In this document: positions 11,393 through 22,762 of the stretch, piece after piece | Numbering within the stretch: position 1 is the first letter of the stretch | Layout: each line of letters opens with the position of its first letter | DNA from: Megascapheus bottae | Lineage: Eukaryota > Chordata > Mammalia > Rodentia > Geomyidae | NCBI GenBank assembly: GCA_024803745.1 | Contig: JANJXV010000101.1 | Location: 1,505,001-1,569,000 of the forward strand | DNA length: 64,000 bases | Direction of reading: 5' to 3' | The notes under the pieces: model-generated | Seen by the model: the letters and a program-made list of their open reading frames with translations, nothing else | Database searches by the model: none | What the model was told of the DNA's origin: nothing | Translations under genes and position numbers: made by a program

Positions 11393-11620
11393 AGAAGGGG
11401 AGGGGGGAGAGGGGGAGGGAGGGAGAGGGAGGAGGAGAAGGAAGGGGAGAGGAAGGGGGAGAGGGAGAGGGGGAGAGAGGTGGAGGGAGAGGGGGAGAGA
11501 GGTGGAGGGAGGGAGGGAGGGAGGGAGGGGAGAGGGAGGGGGAGAGGGGGAGAGGGAGGGAGAGAGAGAGAGAGGGAGAGAGAGAGAGAGGAAGAGAGAG
11601 AGAGAGGAAGAGAGAGAGAG
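11393..11620. repeat. (GGGA)n/(GA)n polypurine tract
   Basis: About 228 bp of plus-strand purine with only two T interruptions (11481, 11503). The first two thirds is GGGA/GGGGA-type and the last third GA dinucleotides. All open frames across it on both strands are low-complexity shadows (R/E/G on plus, S/L/P on minus). Such tracts can form triplex DNA. Confidence 0.95.
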
Positions 11621-12536
11621 TCTCCATTTAAACAAGTCACACCATGAGGACTAAACCTGTCATTCTTAAGCATAAGAGAATCTTCAAGAGACTACTTTTC
11701 TAGTTAATATAGCTAATTCGAACTAGTACCGAGGCTTTCCTATGTATTAGGAAAACTATGGAAACTTGTATTTTCAGACTTTGCTCTTTATTTTCCCGGA
11801 ATTGACAAGTTTTTCAGATCAAATTCTCTTTAAATCCAAAAGCAGACCCTTTTCATAGAAACAAAGAATTTAGTTAATATATAGATTTTATTTCCACACA
11901 CAATAAAAAGAAGTTGCCGCTGTGGCATTATTTTAAGAAAAGCTGTGAGAGTTGAGAAGCAACAAGTGATAACTCCCCAGAGGTAGAAACCCAACACAAG
12001 ACAGGACCAGAGCAAAGAATCCCTGTAGACACCGGACGAGGTATCAGACTTTTTTTTCTCCCCCCTTGGATCAGAGCTCAATGCTTCCATTTAAAATGTT
12101 CACCAATTCAATGCATATTTAAGGCTGCATGGTGTAATGTGTACACACAATGGAATGGCTACCGTGGCCCAGCCATCCTTCATCTCATGTAGCTTGTGTC
12201 TATGGCAAAACACCTCAAATCTATACTCGCAAAAATAAGTCTGTACATTGTAGATGAACAGGAAAACGAGGAAACAGCTCAAAAGTCAGGAAACAAAGGG
12301 GAGCTGGCAAGGATTCCCAGAGGAAGTGACATTTGAAGGATGAGGAAGATGGTCTCACCACACTGGTGGAAGCAGCTACCTGAAAGTACAGGGGACATAT
12401 GAGGCTGGGTGGGGAAACCAAGAAATGTTTGGTATTATCAGAGTTGATGAAGGTTATGGAGAAGTAACAGGATCTGACTTTGAAAAGTAGTCAGAGGTCT
12501 CTGGTCTGTATTGATAGGAACCTTTTTGTTGTTTCT
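11621..12536. other. mostly unique sequence
   Basis: No gene recognised. The block at about 12290-12420 ('AGAGGAAGTGACATTTGAAGGATGAGGAAG') resembles the L2/MIR-type phrase 'gaggaggtgacatttgagctgagtcttgaaggatg' and may be a fragment of such an old element. Confidence 0.4.
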
Positions 12537-12755
12537 TGTCATTTGTGGGGCTTGAACTCGAGGCCTGACCGTCTTTTGCACAAGGCTAATGATCTACTAC
12601 TTTGAGCCACAGCTCTACTTCTGGTTTGTGAGTGGTTCACTAAGGATGAGAGTTTTACTGGGACTTTTCTGCCCCGGCTAGCTTCAAATTGCAATCCTCG
12701 GATTTCAGTCTCCCGAGTAGCTAGGATTACAGATGTGAGCCACTGGCACCCAGTT
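12537..12755 (-). mobile_element. 7SL-headed Geo SINE
   Basis: Antisense: Geo half ('GGGGCTTGAACTCGAGGCCTGA', 'TTTGAGCCACAGCTCTACTTC'), then the head ('CGAGTAGCTAGGATTACAG'). Near full length. Confidence 0.85.
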
Positions 12756-13244
12756 TGATATGAACTTCAAAAGATCCATTCAGTGTAGAGAAGGAAAACT
12801 GGAGATTATGTAAGGATGCAAAAGACTCCTATTTCTAATAGACACTCTACCACTAACTTAAGCAATCCACTTTCCCAGCCTTCAGAACCTTCAAGGAAAG
12901 CCTGGGGAGATGTGTTTCTGTCCTCTGAACACTGTGTAAAAACACAAGTGGGAATGAGGAGGCGGGAAATGGCATATCTAAGAATGAGCTAGGATAAACC
13001 TACCGAAGGGGAGCACTCCACTAAAAGTGCTCAGAACAAATGCATGGGATGCAGAAAGCCCTCTGAGTCACCAAGTTCCGTGGGCAAAGCATGCTGCCAC
13101 CCAGAAATCTGGAAGAAACCTCCATGGTGTTTTTCATGGCAGTGACATGATTTTCTATTTCCTTCCACCACATACAAAGGCTCCAGGTCATCCTCATTCT
13201 TGCAAATACAATGGTCTTCTGATGTCAGCAGGCTGGCAGCTTTG
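12756..13244. other. unique sequence, no gene seen
   Basis: No clear feature. A weak MIR-like phrase near 12835-12890 is too short to call. Confidence 0.4.
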
Positions 13245-13720
13245 AGCCTTGATCTTGATAGCTTTGATGTTTTTCACTTCCCTCATGACTGGTAACTGGA
13301 AACCTTTTTTTTCCCCCCCTCTTGAATGAATAAACACATTGGTCATTTCTAGATGCTCCTTGGAGAAACTCTATGCAGAGTCTCTGGCCTGTTTTCTAAT
13401 GGACTTGTTAACACTGCATTGGTAATTGGACTGTAGGAGCTCTTCGTGTATTTCAGAAATTAGGCCTTTGTTTTTTTCTTTCCACAGGCATCCCAAGGGC
13501 TGGCAGACATTTTCTCACACGTTTGCAAGTTTCCATTTTGTCAGTGACGTATTTCTTTTTGCCGCACAGAAGCTCTTAAGTTCGATGCAGTCTCATCTGT
13601 CTACTTTTGCTTTTCCTCCAGATGTTGCTGAAGTTAATTCCGTGACTTCTCTGTCAAGACCGCGTCTGGTGAGGCTTTGACTTTTTGTTCCAAAAGTTTT
13701 ACCCACAAGAAAAAAACATT
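13245..13720 (-). mobile_element. ancient L1 fragment (antisense ORF2 region)
   Basis: The plus strand follows the well-known antisense of mammalian L1 ORF2 3' sequence: blocks like 'ACTTCCCTCATGACTGGTAA', 'CAGACATTTTCTCACACGTT', 'GCACAGAAGCTCTTAAGTTC' and 'GATGCAGTCTCATCTGTCTA'. It is heavily decayed, with no long frame on the minus strand, so it predates the young L1 family elsewhere in the window. Confidence 0.65.
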
Positions 13721-14282
13721 TGAAATCACCGCCTTGAGTGATTAGTACACCAAAATCTCGAGAACAATTAGCATTCCCAAAATGCTGCTCGTATGTGAAT
13801 GGCTTTCACTGGCATCAGAATGACCAAATTAGATCAATTAATTCTATCATTTAATTAATTACATGTCCCAGGGCTATCTTAAAGGCCTCAGATAACAACT
13901 GAAAAGAAACCCCAAACAGTTGCTTTGATATCAAGTAGTTACATCCCTAAGTCTTACTTAATAAGGAATAGCCCAATTGAAAACAAGAGGGCATTATTAT
14001 TTTATCAGCACTCTGAAACAAATGCACTAAATGGTTTGTTACCAATCTGCAAGTTATCTTTATACCATCCAGACGAGGTAGTTCAAATCCTACGTGATTT
14101 GCATGTAAGCCCTTCTGGTCACCACACAATCAAACTGAATAATGTCACTCATCTTCAGGTAAAATGGTGTTTATAATGTCCTGACAGACTATAGGGACCG
14201 CCAGTAGTCCTCTTTTCCTTCTCTCACATGAAAATATAGCATTTGAAATTTGAAAGATAGAAAACAAAACCCAGACTTCATA
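13721..14282. other. repeat-free AT-rich block
   Basis: Mixed-complexity sequence with several ATTAATTA-like homeodomain words around 13835-13865. It is a plausible conserved non-coding element, but nothing in one genome proves it. No gene seen. Confidence 0.35.
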
Positions 14283-14519
14283 GGTGCCAATTCTGGGCCT
14301 TGAACTCAGTGCCTAGGTGCTGCCCCTGAGTGTTTTGCTCAAGGCTAGTACTGTACCACTTGAGTCACAGCTCCACTTCCAGCTTTTTTGGGAGTGGTTT
14401 CTTTAGAGATAAGAGACTTATGGACTTTACTGGCCAGGCTGGCTTCAAACGGAGGGATTCTCAGATCTCAGCCTCCTGAGTATCTAGGATTCCAGGTGTG
14501 AGTGATTGATGCCCAGCTA
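14283..14519 (-). mobile_element. 7SL-headed Geo SINE
   Basis: Antisense copy with both halves: 'GGGCCTTGAACTCAGTGCCT', 'CTCAAGGCTAGTACTGTACC', then 'CTCAGCCTCCTGAGTATCTA'. Confidence 0.85.
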
Positions 14520-15574
14520 ACACTCAGATTTTCCACTTTCATCCCTGTGCTGGTTGACGAGGCATTCAGTGAGTTCAGCATGTGAATGGAGACCATTTAC
14601 AATTTCCCTGGACACCTTTCCACACCCGACTTTCTTCACCTTCTCATGCACATAGAGACACACAAGAAGAAATTCCAACCATACAAAACAGAATTCTGAA
14701 AGCTCTCATTACAAAGCCCAGTAAGAATCAAAACTCCACCATAGATAATTAGCTTACATGCCGCTCTGATCACACCACGGTGTCATCTCTAGGCTGCAGG
14801 GAAGATGTCTTTAACTATAGACAACATTATCATGACTCGTACAACAGAAGAGATTCTGAGACAAGGATTTCAGTGCCTGATAATACACAGTACAGGGACA
14901 GTGGAGGTGCTGGAGCCTGAGAATTTACAAAATCAGGAGGAATCAGAAGGGAAAATGTCACAGTCTCACTTTGATATTCTGCCCCGCTCCCCTTAATTAT
15001 TGTGCTACACTGTTTGCTGAGGAATGCCATAATCAAGCATCATTTTCTTGTCTAACCCTATGGTGATGTCCCAGCTTGCAGGTCTTAAGCTCACCCCCAA
15101 ACATAAGACACGGGATCTTCCCAATCTGCTTTGATGCCCTAACCCTGTGAACAGAATTTCCTTACTGGCAATACAGCCTGGTAAGCACTTCTGTCATTTG
15201 CTGCCAAAAACTCGCTCAAAAACTTGATGCTTCTCTTAATTCTGCACATGAATTCAAATTTGCTATACCAGAAATCTATCTGCTGTCAATCACAGATCAT
15301 CAATAATAGATAATAATATCCATATCATTACGTCCGTGGTAGCAATTTATCTGTCTGCATAACCACTTGGTTGGTGATGGCTGTTCACTTTTCAGAGAGA
15401 AGTTCAGAAGAGTTCCGTGGGTTTGTCCCAAGCAACAGCATACTGAGGAAATGGCTGAATTTGTACCTCACGGTCCATCTCCTTTCCACCGAGTGGTCAG
15501 GAGGTCAATGTGTTCTACAGTACACACACTCTTTGCTAGAAATAGAAAGGAATTTCTTTTGGGCAATACTTAGG
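14520..15574. other. unique sequence, no gene seen
   Basis: No repeats recognised. Overlapping short open frames on both strands are without coding signature. Confidence 0.45.
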
Positions 15575-15820
15575 TTTCCTCTCAGGTCTTTGCACTGCTA
15601 GACAGGTACTGTACCACTGGAACTATGTTCCTAGATTTTTGTTTTGGAGTTCTTTTTCACACAGGGTCTGTCTGTTTGTGTCTCTGTCTGTCTCTCTGTC
15701 TCTCTGTCTCTCTGTCTCTCTGTCTCTCTGTCTCTCTCTCTCTCTCTCTCGCTTTATGATCATCCTATATATGCCTCCTGTATATGGCTAGGATTACAGG
15801 TATATACCGCCACACCTAAG
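15575..15820 (-). mobile_element. degenerate B1-like SINE split by a microsatellite
   Basis: 'CTAGACAGGTACTGTACCACTGGAA' on the left and 'GGCTAGGATTACAGGTATATACCGCCACACC' on the right are the ends of an antisense 7SL-type SINE. The interior is replaced or expanded by a TCTG/TC repeat. Confidence 0.5.
15667..15750. repeat. (TCTG)n/(TC)n microsatellite
   Basis: TCTG and TCTCTCTG units merging into pure TC at the 3' side. The SLSLSL frame across it is a shadow. Confidence 0.95.
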
Positions 15821-16574
15821 AGGAGAAGCTTTTTTCAAAAAAAATGGGTGAAGTTCTGTATTTGGAGTTGTTTTGAAACTGACATTGGTGTCAACAAAAT
15901 GACACCAACATGATAAAACTAGTGAGTAATGTAAAATGCCATGAGCCAGTGTGAGGGCTTAGATCTGGAATGTATCTATAGACAAGTATGGTGGGATTGG
16001 GGGAGGGGTTGTAATTCGTGGTAAGGAAAGTGGTTGTGTTAGCATCCTGCCCCTGTGACAATACAGCTAAGAAAAATAACTCATCTATTCTACCTGCATT
16101 TTTATGTTTATACAATAGGTGCCTCCAAGTTGGACTTATGAGCAAAGAGTATCCCTCTCATTTCATTAAGATGTGCTGTACTCATTTCTTTTATTTTAAA
16201 AAATGGCATTATATTTGAATTGCAACATGCTGCCCATTTTTTTTTCCAGATGAGAAGTCAACTGACGGACGCTGTAATTTGGAAGTGCGTGTGTGCATGA
16301 GAAGGTCCCAGCAGGCTCCATTTCTGATCCATTAGATCAGTAATTACAACACAAAGTGAGGGGACAAATATTAATGCATCAGGAAATCTTGGAAGAAATG
16401 TCAAACTACCCACACAGCACAGCTTCCTTGGATCTTCAGAGTGACCTGAATACTTAATAACTAGAGTAGAAGACTTCATTGTAAGGAGGCCACCAGGTTA
16501 TTCCAGGAAGGCCACTCCTGTGCCATTCCACACCCCATCCCCCAAGAAAGTCACATGAAAAAGTGGCCCAAAAG
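15821..16574. other. unique sequence, no gene seen
   Basis: No recognisable repeat, exon or regulatory signature. Confidence 0.45.
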
Positions 16575-16800
16575 GGCCAGGGGTTATGATGCATGCCTGT
16601 AATCTCAGCTAGGGATAAGAGATAATGAAGATATAGTCCTTGTCAAAAACAGAAGACCTTATCTAAAAAAAAATAAGCTAAACAAAAGGGAAAGGGGGGG
16701 GGAGAGAGGAAGGGAGGAAGGAAAAAAGCTGTGGACATAGCCCAAGTGACAGTGTTTGCTCAGTATGTGCTAAACCATAGGCTTACTCCCTAGAACCACA
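16575..16800 (+). mobile_element. degenerate 7SL-headed SINE with purine insert
   Basis: Head 'GGTTATGATGCATGCCTGTAATCTCAGC', then an A-rich and GA-rich stretch (16662-16727, including a G-run), then a tRNA-like half 'GCTGTGGACATAGCCCAAGTGACAGTG..'. The tail of the head monomer appears to have expanded into purine repeats. Confidence 0.5.
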
Positions 16801-16814
16801 GACAACAACAAATA

Positions 16815-16935
16815 GTTTATCCATATTTTGAAGGCAAGTAAACTCAAAAAGGTTGTCACTAACCCCAAAGGCACACAGCCAGTAAGAAAGGATTGGACCT
16901 GGGCTTCTTTTCCTACCATCAGGCCTGACTTGTAA
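16815..16935 (-). mobile_element. MIR-like ancient SINE (antisense)
   Basis: 'CATATTTTGAAGGCAAGTAAACTC', 'GGCACACAGCCAGTAAG' and 'GGACCTGGGCTTC' follow the antisense MIR order (gaggaaactga, cacacagctagtaag, acccaggtct). Confidence 0.6.
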
Positions 16936-17574
16936 GCCTGTCATTATCTTAGAGCTGAGTAACAAAACAATTCTATTGGACAAGACTCTTGTGATTATCT
17001 AGAGCTGTGTATCCAAACACTATTGGAGATGCATCTACTCTCATAGTCAGCTGCTGGGACAATTCCTCCATAAACACTGCCTACTGGGGAGAAATTCATT
17101 CTCTACCTTCTTCCATCCACCTTACTCTCACCCCTACATCACACCCATGGAATCAACATAGCAAGTTCCACAGGGACTGTCATAGACTGGATATCACTAG
17201 AATTTAAGCTTTCTGTAGCTAATTTTCCCTGGCTTGAAAACTTTAATGTAACTGTCAGACCCCCCAGGTTTTTTGGAGAACTAGGGTGGTGGTGGCAATT
17301 ATTTCTAGATTCTGGTACCTTCCTCATGTACCTTCTGGTAGCACATAACTCTTAACTCCAGAGCTCATTTCCTTCCTTATTTTCTTCATTAGTTTGTAAG
17401 CTCCCACTGCCAACAAACATGACCCATCTGATAACAAAATGTTGACAACAGAATGCCTGACATATTAAAGCTGTCAAATAAAAAAAATGAGTTTTTACCA
17501 GGTGGTCCAAATATGTCACCTGTGTGGAAGACATTTTTCAAAAATAGATTGTAGAGGTCAAAAAGTTACTGGGT

Positions 17575-17624
<50 letters not shown>

Positions 17625-17747
17625 ATTGACAAAAACCAGACACAATGGGAAGCCAGAAAGAGAGGAAACCAGAACACATTCACCAAAGATGGTTGCCTAT
17701 TTATATTACCAGGAATGGCCATTTTGCATAATTAATGCATAATTTTT
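16936..17747. other. unique sequence with one CA repeat
   Basis: Apart from the AC microsatellite at 17577-17620 no feature is recognised. Confidence 0.45.
17577..17620. repeat. (AC)22 microsatellite
   Basis: 44 bp of perfect AC dinucleotides. Confidence 0.97.
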
Positions 17748-18018
17748 TCATATATTTTTATTGTAATTAATCGAAGGGTCACATTATATTCGCCAGATAG
17801 AAGGTGCATTACTTCACATACATTGATACCCTTTCTCATGTCTTGGTCCCCATTTCCCTCCTCTCCACCCTCACTCCTCATCTTGTTTTCCCCCCTTCCC
17901 TATCCAATTTCAAATAACCAAATATGCATATATCCAATATATCAGATAACAAAGCGAAATACTGTAACAATATGAGATAACCAAGGGACAGCAAAAGAGA
18001 TGAGAGATAACAGTACAT

Positions 18019-18189
18019 TAAGGACAACAATCACTCATTATATGGCTTTTGTTTCTATATCCTAGAGGTCCTTTCATTTAGCGTCATACTGTATGGATAA
18101 CATAGTACAATAAGGACAACAATCACTCATTATATGGCTTTTGTTTCTATATCCTAGAGGTCCTTTCATTTAACATCATACTGTATGGA
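18019..18189. repeat. 92-bp tandem duplication inside L1 3' UTR
   Basis: Two consecutive units starting at 18019 and 18111 share 'AAGGACAACAATCACTCATT' through 'GTCCTTTCATTTA'. They differ at only a few positions. The corresponding 3' UTRs at 39.5, 41.3 and 54.5 kb have one unit, so the duplication arose in this copy or its immediate source. Confidence 0.9.
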
Positions 18190-18245
18190 CTTATGTATCA
18201 AGATTTTGCTCTATTGCAGATCTCTGCTAGTAGAGCCCAAGGTTT

Positions 18246-18674
18246 CTACTGATTATGACGAATGAGGGAAACCATTGAGCCTAAGTTCCTTTGAGTCTGG
18301 CTTACTTCACTTAATAGGATTTTTTCTAAGTCTTTCCATTTCCTTACAAATGGGGCGATGTCGTTCTTTCTGACAGCAGTATAGAATTCCACTGTGTACA
18401 AATACCACATCTTGTTGATCCATTCATCAACTGAGGGACATCTAGGTTGGTTCCATATCTTTGCTATGGTGAATAGTGCTGCAATGAACATTGTTGTGCT
18501 AGTGGGTTTAGTATGTCCTTGTTTCTGGGTGGTTGGGTAAATGCCAAGTAGTGGAATTGCTGGGTCATAGGGGAGTTCTATGTTTAGTCTTGAGGAACTG
18601 CCACACTGCTTTCCATAGTGGTTGAAGGAGTTTGCACTCCCACCAACAGTGTAGTAGTGATCCCTCCTGGCCAC
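18246..18674 (-). pseudogene. L1 ORF2 C-terminal remnant
   Basis: 142-codon open stretch matching the C-terminal part of L1 ORF2p (motifs IELPYDPAIPLLGIYP, AALFTIAKIWNQPRCPS, EWINKMWYLYTVEF), downstream of the reverse transcriptase domain and including the cysteine-bearing C-terminal region. An overlapping frame upstream (18565-18813) carries the neighbouring residues [16 protein letters not shown], so the reading frame is broken by a frameshift near 18.58 kb. With the 5' truncation it cannot encode a functional product. Confidence 0.85.
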
Positions 18675-18933
18675 ATCCCCTCCAGCATCTGTCGTTATTA
18701 GTTTTTTTGATCCTGGCCATTCTAACTGGAGAGTTGTTTTGATTAACGCATAAATTTTTAATGCAATTTATCAGGGAAAATTTTAAAACCAAGCATTTAT
18801 GCAGTAAGATCATGTAAGTGTTTGCTTGAGATAAGCAAGAGAGATTTCCAAACTGTCAGGAAAGATCAGAATCCTTTGGCTCCCTGAAATGAGATTGAAA
18901 CCTGACTTGCTTAAACCTTGTCAAGGTCTAAGC

Positions 18934-19190
18934 CCAGCGCCAGCGGCTCACATCTGTAACTCGAGCTACTCAGGAGGCTGAGATCTAAGCATGACAGTTC
19001 GAAGCCAACCAGGGTAGCAAAGTCCATAAGACTCTTAGCTCCATTCAATCAACAAGAAACTAGAAGCAGAGTTGTAACTCAAGTGGTATAGCAAGTAGCT
19101 TGAGAAAAAAACAAACAAACAAAAACATCCCCTCAGGAACAGCATCCAGACTCCCAGTTCAAGCCTCAAGACTGGCCTCAAAAAACAAAG
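18934..19190 (+). mobile_element. 7SL-headed Geo SINE
   Basis: Head 'CGGCTCACATCTGTAACTCG' to junction 'AGACTCTTAGCTCC', then Geo half with an internal (ACAA)n-type expansion at about 19107-19126 and end 'GTTCAAGCC..GACTGGCC'. Confidence 0.8.
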
Positions 19191-19319
19191 GTTGTCAGGA
19201 TCTAAATACAAGAGATTGTCTCTGATCACTTACATTTACTGGAAAGCCTGAGTAAAGTAACAGTGAGTTAAACATCTCATTTGTATCCAATTTTACAGAG
19301 TCTTTATTTGCAACTCTGC

Positions 19320-19435
19320 TTAAGGGCGATCTGATGTTACCATCCTCATCTTGCACATGAGGAAACTGAGTCACAGAGAGATGAAATAATGTTCCTAAAG
19401 TTGCATATTGGGGAACTGGAGCCAGGATCTAAAGA
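19320..19435 (-). mobile_element. MIR (antisense)
   Basis: 'CCATCCTCATCTTGCACATG', 'AGGAAACTGAGTCACAGAGAG' and 'GGAACTGGAGCCAGGATC' match the antisense MIR 3' part very well. Confidence 0.75.
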
Positions 19436-19639
19436 AGGCGAGGCCTGGCATGGGTGCACAGAGTCTACGCTATGAATACCACAGGACATGGGCAGGCATC
19501 TGTAGGTTCCATAACCACCAAATCCCTGGAGGATTCCTGAAGAAAGAAAATGAAATCATCCAGAAAAGAAAAAAAATTAACCAACTATCTATGTACGGCT
19601 AGGTAAAGTCATGGTGAAAAACAAGAGTTGGGGAATATG

Positions 19640-19705
19640 ATTTTTGGTGATGCTGAGATTTGAATTCAGGGCTTCACACTTGCTAGGCCCACATTCTGCC
19701 GGCAC
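19640..19705 (-). mobile_element. ID-like tRNA-derived fragment
   Basis: 'GATGCTGAGATTTGAATTCAGG' followed by 'TTGCTAGGC..CATTCTGCC' is a reverse-complement ID-like monomer (B box then A-box side). Confidence 0.45.
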
Positions 19706-19814
19706 TTATGTGGGTGTTGGTAATTATCTTTATTGGCTTATAGTAGTGATACAGGAAGGAAGTTTGTGATTATATGTCCACACAGGTATACTGTGCTCCA
19801 ATCAATCTCACCCT

Positions 19815-20023
19815 GGGTAAGACCTTGAACTCAAGGCTTCTTTCCCTTAGCTTTGTCACTCAAAGCTGATACCTCTACCCTTTGAGCCACAGCTCTACTT
19901 CTAGATTTTTGGTAGCTAATTGGAAATAAGATTCTTAAAGATTTTCCTGCCTGGGAGGGCTTTGTGCCATTGACCCTCAGATCTCAGTCTCCCAAGCAGC
20001 TGGGACGGCAGGAGTGAGCCACT
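19815..20023 (-). mobile_element. 7SL-headed Geo SINE
   Basis: Antisense Geo half ('CCTTTGAGCCACAGCTCTACTTC'-type block) followed by the head ('CTCCCAAGCAGCTGGGACGGC'). Moderately diverged. Confidence 0.75.
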
Positions 20024-20027
20024 TGTG

Positions 20028-20280
20028 GATTTCTTTTTTAAAGACAGCATCTTGCATTATGGCAGGGCTGACCTCAGTTATGCCAATCTCTCATACGCTT
20101 CCCCGGGTGGCTGGAAATGACAGTTTATCGCTACCATGCCCCAGCCTTTGGCTGAGATGGAATCCTGAAAGCATTTTCGTTTTAGTAGTGGTGGGTTTGG
20201 GCAGGGCTGGCCTGTAAATCCAGGTCTCTGCCTCTCACGTAGCTAGGATGATAAGCTTAAGCTACCCCCATGCCTGGCTT
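20028..20280 (-). mobile_element. two old B1-like monomers
   Basis: Two antisense 7SL-type monomers in a row, ending near 'CTACCATGCCCCAGCC' (about 20143) and 'CTACCCCCATGCCTGGC' (about 20279). Neither has a Geo half, so they look like older, plain B1-type elements. Confidence 0.5.
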
Positions 20281-21174
20281 TGAACCGCACAAGAATGCCT
20301 GTGTATCCTCAGTGAACGTGTTTTACAATTCCTAGGAGAACTTCTCTCCCAGTTCTCTGCCTTCGTTTTCCATGCTAGATTCCTCATTAATCCAAGACAT
20401 CGGAGAGTTGAGCTCAGGCAGGCAACCTGAATATTTTGTCTGCGTGTTTCCTGGCTGGGACAGAGGAAGTAAATGGGTATCTTAGTGTGATTGCAGACAG
20501 GTGTCAATGGAGAGACAAAGACGACCGAGATAACAAAGCATATTTAATCACTGCGCTGTGACTATAAATTTTTCAATATTTATTGTCCAACTGCTCTGCA
20601 AAGATTCTACAATATGGAGAAGTACATTGGAAAATAAAAGAAACATGCCTGACTCCAAGCTTCAAAGTGCCCAGAATTACTAATGATTTCTTCCTGGCCT
20701 CGGTGCCACCAGTAAGAAAACACCAAGAATATTTTAATTCAAAATATATGTGTCATGAGGCAAAACCCTGAAGTTGAGACAAGCTCCTGGCTTCAGATTT
20801 ATTTTATACTCTCAATTCATGGTGCTGGGGGTAGTGAGGTCTCATCCAAAACAAATTTTTTTTAAAAATCCCTTAAATTACTGCAGAGTAAAGTTCCCTT
20901 TATGTGTATGCACTATCTGAGAATCTCCTCTGAGACACAAATCTCTCAGCGCCTTTTCAAAACCAAGAATTCATGTGAAATCATGTAAGCGTTCCTTGCC
21001 GTTATTAGTAACAACACATTCCAGTGCAGTTCTGCTTTCTTAACCAGGCCTAGGATAACTTGGACTTGTGCGTTTAAATATTAAACAGAGACAAAGAAAC
21101 AAACAGGATAGATGTGCAGATAGATTAATAAAGGATAGAAATAGAGGCAACAGACAGATATGATAACAATAGAT
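20281..21174. other. unique sequence, no gene seen
   Basis: About 20515-20640 is AT-rich and repeat-free (ATATTTAATCACTGCGC region), a possible conserved non-coding block. No gene or repeat recognised. Confidence 0.4.
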
Positions 21175-21219
21175 TAGATAGATGGACGGATGGATGGATG
21201 GATGGACAGATTGATAGAG
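21175..21219. repeat. (GATG)n/(GATA)n microsatellite
   Basis: GATAGATG/GATGGATG units, imperfect at the edges. Confidence 0.9.
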
Positions 21220-21359
21220 ATGTTAGGTAGAAATAGACAAAAACATGTGTGCCCTTACACTAGTGAAAACCCCACAGCAGAAGCATTTCTTTGGCAATCA
21301 TCACAGGAATGGTGTATAGAACCTCCACTTTTACACCACTCCCACCCCTGCCCCCACCC

Positions 21360-21435
21360 CTATGCCTTTTACATGAGTAAATGAAGCTTAGGAATGCTAG
21401 TAACTTGTCCTCAGCTCTGAATGAAAGAGCCAGTG
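21360..21435 (-). mobile_element. MIR fragment (antisense)
   Basis: 'TTTTACATGAGTAAATGAAGCTTAGG' followed by 'GTAACTTGTCC..GAGCCAG' follows the antisense MIR order, at high divergence. Confidence 0.45.
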
Positions 21436-21484
21436 AAGAAGAGGTGGATAATGGTGATAGCGGTGGTGCTAGTAATAAATCACA

Positions 21485-21585
21485 ACCATCACCTTTTCAA
21501 GCATGCTCTGTGTGTTAGATACTATATTTGGTATTTTGTGTGTATTATGTCACTTAGGCATAATACATCTTATCATTATCCCTTG
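21485..21585 (-). mobile_element. MIR/L2-type fragment
   Basis: 'TGCTCTGTGTGTTAGATACTATATTTGG' then 'ATTATGTCACTTAG' and 'ATCATTATCCC' match the antisense MIR phrase around 'tgtgccaggcactgtgctaagc..catttaatcc..ttatcccc'. Confidence 0.45.
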
Positions 21586-21587
21586 TA

Positions 21588-21722
21588 AGGCCGGTCATCT
21601 TAACTACTCAGGAGGCTGAGATCTGAGGATCATGATTTGAAGCCAGCATGGGCCGGAAAAAGCCATCAGATCCTTACCACCAGCTAGCCACAGAAAGCCT
21701 GAAGTAGAGTTGTGACTAAAGT
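21588..21722 (+). mobile_element. 7SL-headed SINE, truncated
   Basis: Head ('CTTAACTACTCAGGAGGCTG', 'GAGGATCATGATTTGAAGCC') and the start of the Geo half ('GTAGAGTTGTGACTAAAG'). The rest is missing. Confidence 0.75.
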
Positions 21723-22747
21723 TCACACTTACTGCCACTCGAACACACACAATAAGGTACCTAGGAACCAGCAAGACCCAAGCATCACACAGCAACACCC
21801 AAGCTATAAAGGTGTAATTGTTGCCCTCATAATTAAACCCTGATCTGTCTGGTATCATTCACCATCTTCCCTCCCATGCACTGAGTTCTTTCTCTACTTC
21901 GATAGTCCGTTGAAATTTTAATTAAGTATATTGTGCAAAGGCCAGTACCTTTTGCCTAGGCAGAGCTCAGAAGCCTGTTGGAAAGTGGGTGGAGCTCTGT
22001 GGTTTTGTCCGCCTGCCCTCCCTAGATGGCCTATGGCATCACAGGCATACAGCTTCAAAAGGCTCTGCTCAGAAATCCCTCTCCTGGGTATTTTTTTTGA
22101 GATTTGAGTAAAGAGCCTCTTTTAAGATGTAAATACCACCTGAAAAAATGTTAAGTCTATTAGAAAGTCACACCTCCGGTGTAACAGTTAGATAATCCAA
22201 TTTCTACTTAGGAACATAGTGAATGGGTTTGGGAACAGGGTGGTATAATGAGTCATTTTCTCCCTTTCCATTCAGCTGAGACTCTGCAAAAGAAGAGCAT
22301 TTTCTTTTAACTAGAAACTCTTCATTGTAAGACAAGTTTAAATTCACAGAAGAAGAAGAAGAAGAAAAAAAAAGTCCTAGAAAGAAGACAGGGTCTCCAT
22401 ACAGCCTGGGCATGGGTCTTCTTATTTTTACTATCTTGCACTAGCACTCATCACAACTAATAAGCCCATAGTGACATGTTACTGAATTTTAGCTACCTCT
22501 GGGTTCACTGGACGTCCTTTCTCCATGCTGAGATTCCCATGTAGGGCCTGGAAAGTATATTTCGCCGTCAGGTCTCCACATCGCTGTTTCTCTGACTTGT
22601 TTGAGATCACCTTGACTGGTCAAATAGGTTTTGGAAGGTTCCAAGCCTCCATGCATTTATTCTCCTGATGACACTGAGTCTTTTAGAGGAAAAGCACACT
22701 AAGATACAGCGCTGTACTGTGCTATGTAGGGTCCATGTAGTCCACAT
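21723..22747. other. unique sequence, no gene seen
   Basis: Contains a short (GAA)n run at about 22350-22370. No gene or repeat family recognised. Confidence 0.45.
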
Positions 22748-22762
22748 GAAATTATGGCTGGT

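Larger units (their letters stand above)
17748..18741 (-). mobile_element. 5'-truncated lineage-specific L1
   Basis: About 0.99 kb of an L1 in antisense: the A-tail end at the left (TTTTTATTGTAATTAAT on plus), the 3' UTR, then the end of ORF2 to about 18741. The flanks carry an imperfect target-site duplication (ATTAATGCATAATTTTT at about 17731; ATTAACGCATAAATTTTT at about 18742). Four other copies of the same family lie in the window at 39.5, 41.3, 52.6 and 54.5 kb. The 3' UTR of this copy contains a 92-bp tandem duplication not seen in the others. Confidence 0.9.

Noticed and set aside
11318..11673. Open frames of 84-109 codons on both strands
   Set aside because: They are translations of the GGGA/GA tract (Arg/Glu/Gly one way, Ser/Leu/Pro the other).
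18246..18813. A host gene encoding the WNQPRCPS/IELPYDPAIPLLG protein
   Set aside because: These are hallmark L1 ORF2 C-terminal motifs within a truncated L1.
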